From Actinomycetota bacterium (GTDB lineage: Bacteria; Actinomycetota; Acidimicrobiia; Spongiisociales; ZC4RG35), in contig QGUS01000093.1 of NCBI GenBank assembly GCA_003242515.1, forward strand, positions 1 to 6,737: a stretch of 6,737 nt of DNA. The letters run 5' to 3'. Of the stretch, positions 1 to 5,073 are shown piece after piece (position 1 is the stretch's first letter; the number at the start of each line of letters is the position of its first letter). The position numbers were made by a program, and so were the translations under genes. The notes below the pieces were generated by a model. That model worked only from the letters and a program-made list of their open reading frames with translations. It ran no database searches and was not told where the DNA came from.

Positions 1-1207
1 CCAGGACGCCCATCATCGCCAGCGCCACCACCTCGCCGGATGCGAACCCGGTGGCCACCCTCCCGGCGGGCGTGCCCGAAGCGAGGACCGCCACCACCAC
101 GGCGGCGGCGAGACCCGTCGTCCAGGCGTAGCCGAGACGCTTGGTGCGCCCCTCGGCGACCAGCACCTGTGATGCGATCTGGGCCGTGGCAGCCGCGGTG
201 ACCCCGGCGGCCACCAGGGCGGCCACGAGCCGGGCCGGGGCGTACTCGTCCGGGTAGAGCAGCGAGACGACCTCGGGTCCGACCACCCACCCGACCAGCC
301 CGCCGAGGGCGGTCAGCACCACCCCGGCCGTCATCACCCTGCGGACGATCCTCGCCAGTCCATGGTGCTCGCCTGCGGTGGACATCCCGGTGAGGTACGG
401 GAGCAGCCGCCCCTGGAGGGAGAACACGAGCGTGATCGGCGCCCGGTAGAGCGTGAAGGTGACGAAGAGGACCGAGAGCAACCCGGAGTCGCCGCCGAGG
501 GCAAGCACCGCGAGCGGGGCCGCAGCCAGGAGGACCTGGGCGGGAGCTGAGCCTCCCACGTAGCCCCGGAGGAAGCGGGCGGGCGGGGTCGCCTCGACCC
601 CGGGGTCCCCCGTGTCGCGGCGCCACCACGCGAGCGCCAGCACCGAGAAGCCGCCGACCACCATCCCCCACCCCATCGAGGCGGGCGTCCGGGCCAGGGC
701 GACGAACCCGACCGCGGCGGCGAGGCGCACCAGCGACTCGACCATGAGCATCCAGCCCACCTCCTGGAACCGCCGGGCGCCTGCGAGTATCCCCTTGCCG
801 ACGAACAGCAGCCCGTAACCGGCCGAGAGCAGGACGATCTGGAGGATGTAGACGGGGTCGCCGGCGAACGAGGCGTCGAGCGTGACTGTCACGAATCCGG
901 CGCCCAGCACGGCGCAGAGGCCGGCCATGCCGGCCGCAACCTTCAGGTGTTGCGGGAGGGACTTCCTCCCCCGCGCCACCTCCCGGGTCACGTACTGCTC
1001 CACGGGGACCAACAGCACCGTCACCAGGATGAAGAAGGAGGTCCACAGGGCCCCGATCGGGCCATAGGTCTCGCGGTCGAACACCCGGGCCCCGTACCAC
1101 TGGAATCCGAACGCCCCGACGGCCCCGACCAGGGAGCCGAGGACCATGACGGTGGTGCCCGGGGCGCGGAACCCCCTGGGGAGGGAGGCGGTGGCCGGCT
1201 CGGTCAT
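1..1207 (-). CDS. Polysaccharide flippase (Wzx-like, MOP superfamily), C-terminus cut off by the window edge
   Basis: Probable flippase that moves a polyprenyl-linked glycan from the cytoplasmic to the outer face of the membrane. My translation from ATG at 1207 is open for 402 codons to the window edge; family members are usually about 400-500 residues, so the missing part is modest. It is very hydrophobic, with roughly a dozen predicted membrane segments (for example about 20-40, 50-70, 92-110, 155-172, 176-195, 222-238, 290-312, 325-347, 360-376). Family-like features are the N-terminal QWYGARVFDRETYGPIGALW (36-55), a PVEQYVTREVARG stretch (68-80) and GPEVVSLLYPDEYAPAR (310-326), which resembles the recurrent GPxxLxLLYGxxY element of MOP flippases. 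The start overlaps the sugar-transferase stop as ATGA and has no clear Shine-Dalgarno, so translational coupling is likely. The pairing with a glycan-initiating transferase supports a polysaccharide role over a MATE drug exporter. The specific glycan cannot be told. Confidence 0.86.
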   Translation of the reverse strand, partial: MTEPATASLPRGFRAPGTTVMVLGSLVGAVGAFGFQWYGARVFDRETYGPIGALWTSFFILVTVLLVPVEQYVTREVARGRKSLPQHLKVAAGMAGLCAVLGAGFVTVTLDASFAGDPVYILQIVLLSAGYGLLFVGKGILAGARRFQEVGWMLMVESLVRLAAAVGFVALARTPASMGWGMVVGGFSVLALAWWRRDTGDPGVEATPPARFLRGYVGGSAPAQVLLAAAPLAVLALGGDSGLLSVLFVTFTLYRAPITLVFSLQGRLLPYLTGMSTAGEHHGLARIVRRVMTAGVVLTALGGLVGWVVGPEVVSLLYPDEYAPARLVAALVAAGVTAAATAQIASQVLVAEGRTKRLGYAWTTGLAAAVVVAVLASGTPAGRVATGFASGEVVALAMMGVL

Positions 1208-2481
1208 TGGGCGCCCGCGCCGGTGAGGACGGTCCAGATGCTCTTCCAGAGGACCTTCATGTCGAGGACCGGCGACATGTGCTTGATGTAGTAGAGGTCG
1301 TAGGTCAGCTTCTCCACGGTGTCCGCCTCATCATCGGCGTATCCGTAGTTGACCTGAGCCCAACCCGTGATCCCGGGACGCACCAGGTGCCGGTGGTCGT
1401 AGAAGGGGATCTGCTTGCGGAACTCGCGGGCGAACGGGACCTGCTCGGCCCGGGGACCGACCAGCGACATGTCCCCCTTGAGGACGTTGATGAGCTGGGG
1501 GAGCTCGTCGAGACGGGACTTCCGGAGGAAAGCACCGCCCCGGATCAGCCTCGGGTCGTCGGGGCGGGCGAAGCTGGGCCCGTTGTCCTCGGCGTCCGGC
1601 CGCATCGTCCGGAACTTGTACATGGTGAAGGTCTGGCCCTCGAGACCGACGCGCTCCTGCTTGAAGAGCACCGGGCCCGAGGGGTCGGCGATCCTGACAT
1701 AGAGCGCCACCAGCAGGGCCACCGGGATCCAGATGGGGGAGGTGAGGACGGTGAAGACTATGTCGGCCAGCCGCTTTCCCGGCAGCCATCGGGCCACTTC
1801 CAGCAGCGGGAGCGAGATCTCCCAGCCCTCGGCGACGTGGACGAGCGGCACCCGTCCAGTGTGCTCCTCGTAGATCGAGGAGAACGCCCGGATCCGATAG
1901 CCCGCGACATCGCAGGAGGACACGAACTGGGCCATCCGCTCGGACAGGACGCTCCCCATGTCGACGGCGATGGTGACGTCCCGCTCCGGGAGCTCGAGGT
2001 CGCCGACGAAGTCAGGGGGGATCACCCAGATCACCTCGGCGTGCGGAGACTCGAGCAGCTCGTCGGCCAGTTGCTTCTCCCGGGTGATGACGGCGATCCG
2101 CTCCGTCCAGGGTCGTCGCCGTCGGACGATGCGGTGCAGGGTGGCCGGGACCAGCCAGAAGAGGAGGGAGAGGCCGATCAGCGGGCGGGAGAAGTACTCG
2201 ACGCGGAGGGCGACGATCAGCGCCGAGGTCATGAGCCAGGTGCCCACGGCGATGACCGCCATGCGCCCGTAGGTGGGCCGGGGCACCCCGGGGCCGGACA
2301 TCCATCCGGTGAGGACGGACATGAGCACCATGGAGAGGGTCATCAGGCCGAGCAGAGGCCACGCGTCGACCACCTCCCACGGGAAGGGATGGCCGAACTC
2401 GACCTGCGACGCGGCCAGCACCGCCAGGGCAAAGGCGATGAGGTCGGTCACGCCGACCGAGATGACGAACCTCGTGCGCAC
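1204..2481 (-). CDS. Polyprenyl-phosphate sugar-1-phosphate transferase (WbaP-like, exopolysaccharide initiation)
   Basis: Transfers a sugar-1-phosphate from a nucleotide sugar to undecaprenyl phosphate at the inner face of the membrane, the first step of lipid-linked glycan assembly. At 425 residues it is slightly shorter than the usual 450-480. The N-terminal half has about four membrane helices (roughly 8-25, 42-60, 73-93, 98-115), then a soluble stretch with a degenerate nucleotide-fold look (about 127-215). The C-terminal Bact_transf domain starts at KRLADIVF (236-243) with a hydrophobic membrane helix (about 241-262). It continues with GPVLFKQERVG (269-279), MYKFRTMR (287-294), RLDELPQLINVLKGDMSLVG (323-342), RPGITGWAQVNYGY (368-381) and YDLYYIKH (394-401). 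D325-E326 match the catalytic Asp-Glu pair known from PglC-type enzymes. The start is GTG at 2481; an in-frame TAG lies just upstream (2494-2496), so it cannot begin much earlier. The sugar substrate is not readable from sequence. Small departures from the common motifs are KRLAD for KRxFD and VGPRAE for VGPRPE. Confidence 0.94.
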   Translation of the reverse strand: MRTRFVISVGVTDLIAFALAVLAASQVEFGHPFPWEVVDAWPLLGLMTLSMVLMSVLTGWMSGPGVPRPTYGRMAVIAVGTWLMTSALIVALRVEYFSRPLIGLSLLFWLVPATLHRIVRRRRPWTERIAVITREKQLADELLESPHAEVIWVIPPDFVGDLELPERDVTIAVDMGSVLSERMAQFVSSCDVAGYRIRAFSSIYEEHTGRVPLVHVAEGWEISLPLLEVARWLPGKRLADIVFTVLTSPIWIPVALLVALYVRIADPSGPVLFKQERVGLEGQTFTMYKFRTMRPDAEDNGPSFARPDDPRLIRGGAFLRKSRLDELPQLINVLKGDMSLVGPRAEQVPFAREFRKQIPFYDHRHLVRPGITGWAQVNYGYADDEADTVEKLTYDLYYIKHMSPVLDMKVLWKSIWTVLTGAGAQ

Positions 2482-2490
2482 GACGCCCCG

Positions 2491-2514
2491 ATGCTAGGGA
2501 AGGGCGCCGGTCAA
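2491..2514 (-). promoter_or_regulatory. Possible promoter for the glycan genes (weak candidate)
   Basis: In the 56-bp gap before the sugar transferase, the minus strand has TTGACC (2514-2509), close to a -35 consensus, and TAGCAT (2496-2491), which fits the actinobacterial TANNNT -10 pattern. The spacer is only 12 nt, too short for a normal sigma-70-type promoter, so the two boxes probably do not work as a pair. The -10 alone lies 9 nt from the GTG start, which would give a leaderless or nearly leaderless transcript, common in actinobacteria. The upstream stretch shows only a short GGGG as a Shine-Dalgarno-like element. Confidence 0.25.
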
Positions 2515-2537
2515 GATGGCGAATCCGGAGCGGCCGG

Positions 2538-2834
2538 TCAGGCCTCCTCGAGGAACCCCTCGTACTCCTCGTGCCGCTTGGCGTAGGCGGCGATGAAGGG
2601 GCACCTGGGGACGATCACGAGACCCCGCTCCACTGCGTCGTCGAGGGCGTGCTTCGCCAGCTTCCCGGCCAGGCCCCGACCGGAGAACTCCTCGGACACC
2701 TCGGTGTGGGTGAACACCATGCGGTCGCCGTCGATCCGGTAGTCGACGCGCCCGGCACGGCGACCGTCCACCTCGATGACGAAAACGCTCTCCTCGGGGA
2801 CGTCCCGGACCGTGACCTGCGTCTCGTCGCTCAT
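2538..2834 (-). CDS. Small GNAT-like N-acetyltransferase (Acetyltransf_CG / YjdJ type)
   Basis: A 98-residue cytoplasmic protein of the short GCN5-related type, predicted to bind acetyl-CoA; the acceptor is unknown for this subgroup. Visible marks are the beta strands ESVFVIEVDGRRAGRVDYRI (15-34), FTHTEVSEEFSGRGLAGKLA (41-60) with the GRGLAGK acetyl-CoA pyrophosphate loop, and the C-terminal CPFIAAYAKRHEEY (78-91), which matches the CPFxxxYxxxHPEY signature of the family apart from Pro to Glu near the end. About 95-100 residues is normal for this compact subgroup. ATG at 2834 is chosen because the family fold begins right after it; the reading frame stays open upstream to 2957, but that part is arginine- and glycine-rich and lies over the pepA 3' end. 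The start overlaps the pepA stop as ATGA, with GGGGA directly before it, so expression is probably coupled to pepA. Confidence 0.85.
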   Translation of the reverse strand: MSDETQVTVRDVPEESVFVIEVDGRRAGRVDYRIDGDRMVFTHTEVSEEFSGRGLAGKLAKHALDDAVERGLVIVPRCPFIAAYAKRHEEYEGFLEEA

Positions 2835-4255
2835 TCCCCGGCCAGGGTACGCGCCACCTCGACCAGGGTGCGAACCCCGACGCCGGTGCCGCCCTTGACC
2901 ACGTCGCCGTAGGTCTCCTTGGAGAACGCGGGGCCGGCGATGTCCATGTGGACCCACGGGCGCCCGTCGGCGTACTCGTGGAGGAACAGCGCCGCCGTGA
3001 TGGCCCCGCCGTAGCGGCCGCCCGAGACGTTCTTGATGTCAGCCACGTTCGAGTCCAGCGACTTCCGGTACTCGTGCACCAGCGGCATCTCCCAGAAGGG
3101 CTCCCCCGCCCGGGAAGAGGCGGTGCGGATCAGCTCGCCGGCCTCCGGGTCGGAGGCGAAGTACCCGGCCACCCGGTCGCCGAGCGCGACGTGCATCGCC
3201 CCGGTCAGGGTGGCCACGTCGATCATCAGATCCGGGTCCTCCATGGAGGCGACCCCGAGCCCGTCGGCGAGGATGAGACGGCCCTCGGCGTCGGTGTTGA
3301 GGACCTCGATCGTCGGCCCCTTCACCGGCCGGAGGACGTCACCGGGACGGGTGGCGTTGCCACCGACGGCGTTGTCGGTGAGCGGGGCGACGACGGTCAC
3401 CGCAACCGGGATCCCCAGGGAGGCGATGGCCTCCGCGGCGGCGACCACGATCGCCGCGCCGCTCATGTCGACCTTCATGTCCTCCATGAAGTTGGCGGAC
3501 TTGATGGAGAGGCCGCCCGAGTCGAACGTGATCCCCTTGCCGACGAGCGCGACGTGCTTCTTCGCCCCCTCGGGCCGGTAGGTGGCCTTGACCAGCCGCG
3601 GCGGCCGGGCCGAGCCGGCCGCCACGCCCAGCAGGGCACCCAGCTTCTCCTCGGCGATCCGGTCCTCGTCCCACACCTCGACCTCGATGCCGGCGTCCCC
3701 GAGGACGGCCGACATCTGCTCGGCGAGCTGGGACGGTGACAGGTCGACGGCAGGGGTGTTCACCCAGTCCCGGGCCTGGATCACGGAGCGGGACACCCGC
3801 GCCGCAGCCTCCAGCTCCGCCTCATCGGCGTCCGGGACCTCCACGAAGGTCACCTTCACCTTGGGGCCGTTGGTCTTGTAGGTCCTGAACTCGTAGCCGC
3901 CGAGGAGGCTCCCCTCCGTGACGGCACGGCTGGCGCCGTCGATGCCGATCGCGGCCAGCCTGGTCACGACCCGCTCGGTGCGGGCGGCCCGGACGGCGTT
4001 GCCGGCGGCGGCGCGGACCGACTCGAAGTCGACCTCGGACCCGAGGCCGACGAGCAGCATGGTCTTCGCCTCCGGGTGCGGCACGGCCAGCGTCTGCTTG
4101 GCCTTGCCCTCGAACCCTGCGGCCTCCATGAGGACCGGGTCGGCGTGGGCGAAGTCGGCCTCGGAGCCCGGCGCGGGCTGCAGGCCTTCGAGTACGCCCA
4201 CGACCAGCGTGGCGTCCGACAGGTCCAGATCGGCGGGTGCGACCTTCACTTCCAT
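2831..4255 (-). CDS. pepA: Leucyl aminopeptidase, peptidase family M17 (PepA)
   Basis: Cytosolic two-metal aminopeptidase that removes N-terminal residues, preferring Leu, in peptide turnover; family members are homohexamers. The protein has 474 residues against about 500 in E. coli PepA. An N-terminal domain (about 1-155) precedes the catalytic domain. All active-site residues are present at a constant offset of -30 from my recollection of E. coli numbering: K240 and D245 in GKGITFDSGG, catalytic K252 in LSIK, D263 in MKVDMSG, and D322, E324 and catalytic R326 in NTDAEGRLILAD. The start is ATG at 4255, with AAGGAG nine nt upstream. The frame continues open to 5029, but that extension is arginine/proline-rich and is the antiparallel shadow of the membrane-protein gene's codons, so it is not taken as coding. 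The stop overlaps the acetyltransferase start, and the gene follows the membrane protein by 14 nt. The enzyme looks intact and active. Confidence 0.97.
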   Translation of the reverse strand: MEVKVAPADLDLSDATLVVGVLEGLQPAPGSEADFAHADPVLMEAAGFEGKAKQTLAVPHPEAKTMLLVGLGSEVDFESVRAAAGNAVRAARTERVVTRLAAIGIDGASRAVTEGSLLGGYEFRTYKTNGPKVKVTFVEVPDADEAELEAAARVSRSVIQARDWVNTPAVDLSPSQLAEQMSAVLGDAGIEVEVWDEDRIAEEKLGALLGVAAGSARPPRLVKATYRPEGAKKHVALVGKGITFDSGGLSIKSANFMEDMKVDMSGAAIVVAAAEAIASLGIPVAVTVVAPLTDNAVGGNATRPGDVLRPVKGPTIEVLNTDAEGRLILADGLGVASMEDPDLMIDVATLTGAMHVALGDRVAGYFASDPEAGELIRTASSRAGEPFWEMPLVHEYRKSLDSNVADIKNVSGGRYGGAITAALFLHEYADGRPWVHMDIAGPAFSKETYGDVVKGGTGVGVRTLVEVARTLAGE

Positions 4256-4264
4256 GTCCCTGAT

Positions 4265-4270
4265 CTCCTT
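4265..4270 (-). promoter_or_regulatory. Ribosome binding site of pepA
   Basis: AAGGAG on the minus strand, nine nt before the ATG at 4255. Its first A is the last base of the TGA stop of the upstream membrane-protein gene. It fixes the pepA start and argues against the longer in-frame reading that would extend to 5029. Confidence 0.8.
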
Positions 4271-5022
4271 CAACCGGTGAACGGACCGACCCCTGCCACG
4301 AGAGCCCGCCCCAGGAATACGGCTCCCAAGGTGGTCAGCAGGGCAAGATACGACAGGCCGGTGGCCGCCATGACACCGCTGTAGCGGGGCCACTGGAGCG
4401 CGGCGATGACTCCGGCCATGAGCAGGATCGAGGTCGCGAGGAGGACGGCCAGGGCGATGGTGGGGCCGTTCCATTCGAAGTCGCCGATGGAGGCGAGCAC
4501 CAGGCCGTCGGCGGCGAGACCGACGATGCCCCAGACGGCAAGCCCCCGGAGCACCGAACGGGGCAGACGCGGATCCACAAGGTACCAGTGGGCCAGGGCC
4601 ATCTCCACGGTGACACCGCCCACGGCCGCGGTGAGGCTCAGGGCGGGAAGCCAGGCGCCGAGGAGCCCCGCATCGAGGAGGTACCCGGCACCGGCGGCGA
4701 AGAGGAGCACGCCGGCGAGGACGCGGTTGCGGGCCCAGACGAGGGCGAGGGCCATGGGGACCAAGGCGAGCTTCGACCACACGGCCCCGTCGGCCGCGAA
4801 TCCGCCCAGGCCGACGGCGGCGGCGAACCCCGCGGTCGCCCAGGTGAAACCGGCACCCACGATCCGGCGAAGGGAGATGGCGCCGACGCCGAAGGAGATG
4901 CCCGCCGCCCAGCCCAGAACGATCAGGATCGGGTCGGCGAGGTTCTGCACGTCGGTCAGCACCCGCGGCATCGTAGGTGCCGCAACGGCGCAACACCACG
5001 CAGGGCCGGCCGGGGCATGCAT
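4270..5022 (-). CDS. Polytopic membrane protein of unknown function, upstream of pepA
   Basis: I cannot assign a function. The 250-residue product is strongly hydrophobic, with about eight likely membrane segments (roughly 31-50, 57-74, 83-97, 101-118, 123-141, 158-178, 187-208, 216-240) and short loops. The most distinctive stretch is HWYLVDPRLPR (145-155), between segments 5 and 6, with E140 in the preceding helix; HWYLV-type motifs occur in uncharacterised bacterial membrane proteins, but I know no proven role. Other polar points are D173 within segment 6 and the loop GDFEWNGP (180-187). ATG at 5022 is chosen because AGGAG lies seven nt before it; a later Met at residue 18 (MPRVLTDVQ) has no Shine-Dalgarno but would remove an odd, Cys-containing, weakly hydrophobic head, so it remains an alternative. 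No clear signal peptide is seen. It is first in the leftward run and probably co-transcribed with pepA, 14 nt downstream. Confidence 0.8.
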   Translation of the reverse strand: MHAPAGPAWCCAVAAPTMPRVLTDVQNLADPILIVLGWAAGISFGVGAISLRRIVGAGFTWATAGFAAAVGLGGFAADGAVWSKLALVPMALALVWARNRVLAGVLLFAAGAGYLLDAGLLGAWLPALSLTAAVGGVTVEMALAHWYLVDPRLPRSVLRGLAVWGIVGLAADGLVLASIGDFEWNGPTIALAVLLATSILLMAGVIAALQWPRYSGVMAATGLSYLALLTTLGAVFLGRALVAGVGPFTG

Positions 5023-5029
5023 GGCACAA

Positions 5030-5034
5030 CTCCT
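5030..5034 (-). promoter_or_regulatory. Ribosome binding site of the membrane protein gene
   Basis: AGGAG on the minus strand, seven nt before the ATG at 5022, near-ideal spacing. It supports the first ATG over the later one at residue 18. Confidence 0.72.
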
Positions 5035-5063
5035 AAAGGGGAATGGAAGGCGTGCCGAAGGTT

Positions 5064-5070
5064 GGAGGAG
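5064..5070 (+). promoter_or_regulatory. Ribosome binding site of the SpoIID/LytB gene
   Basis: GGAGGAG ends three nt before the ATG at 5074; the GGAGG core is five nt from the start. This is a strong match to the anti-Shine-Dalgarno and fixes the start in front of a clean signal peptide. Confidence 0.8.
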
Positions 5071-5073
5071 ACC

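Larger units (their letters stand above)
5023..5073. promoter_or_regulatory. 51-bp divergent intergenic region
   Basis: The only space between the leftward membrane protein-pepA run and the rightward SpoIID gene. It holds both Shine-Dalgarno sequences, leaving too little room for two full non-overlapping promoters. I found no convincing -35/-10 pair on either strand. The promoters must therefore reach into the 5' coding ends of the opposing genes, or lie further upstream inside them. It is less G/C-rich than its surroundings around the TCCTAAAG stretch (5031-5038). Confidence 0.5.

Noticed and set aside
2525..2537. CCGG...CCGG inverted repeat after the acetyltransferase stop, as a terminator
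   Set aside because: The stem is only four base pairs and no T-run follows on the minus strand. It is expected by chance at this GC content.
1207..2586. 459-codon open frame on the plus strand
   Set aside because: It is antisense to the sugar transferase, which carries all family motifs. The product is rich in Asp, Gly, His, Arg and Pro with no motif, as expected from the complement of high-GC codons.
2835..2957. N-terminal extension of the acetyltransferase by 41 residues
   Set aside because: It overlaps the pepA 3' end, is Arg/Gly-rich, and lies before the first family strand. The ATG at 2834 gives the normal family length.
2948..3739. 263-codon plus-strand frame, with overlapping plus-strand frames at 3033-3581, 3582-3881 and 3918-4280
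   Set aside because: All are antisense to pepA, which is intact and full length. No motifs or supported starts.
4256..5029. In-frame N-terminal extension of PepA by 258 residues, suggesting a fusion
   Set aside because: The extension is Arg/Pro/Gly-rich, starts at TTG without support, and overlaps the membrane-protein gene in another frame. The family start at 4255 has its own AAGGAG.
5023..5056. GGCAC...GTGCC inverted repeat in the divergent gap, as an operator
   Set aside because: The arms are five bases with a 24-base spacer and do not extend; too weak to call an operator.
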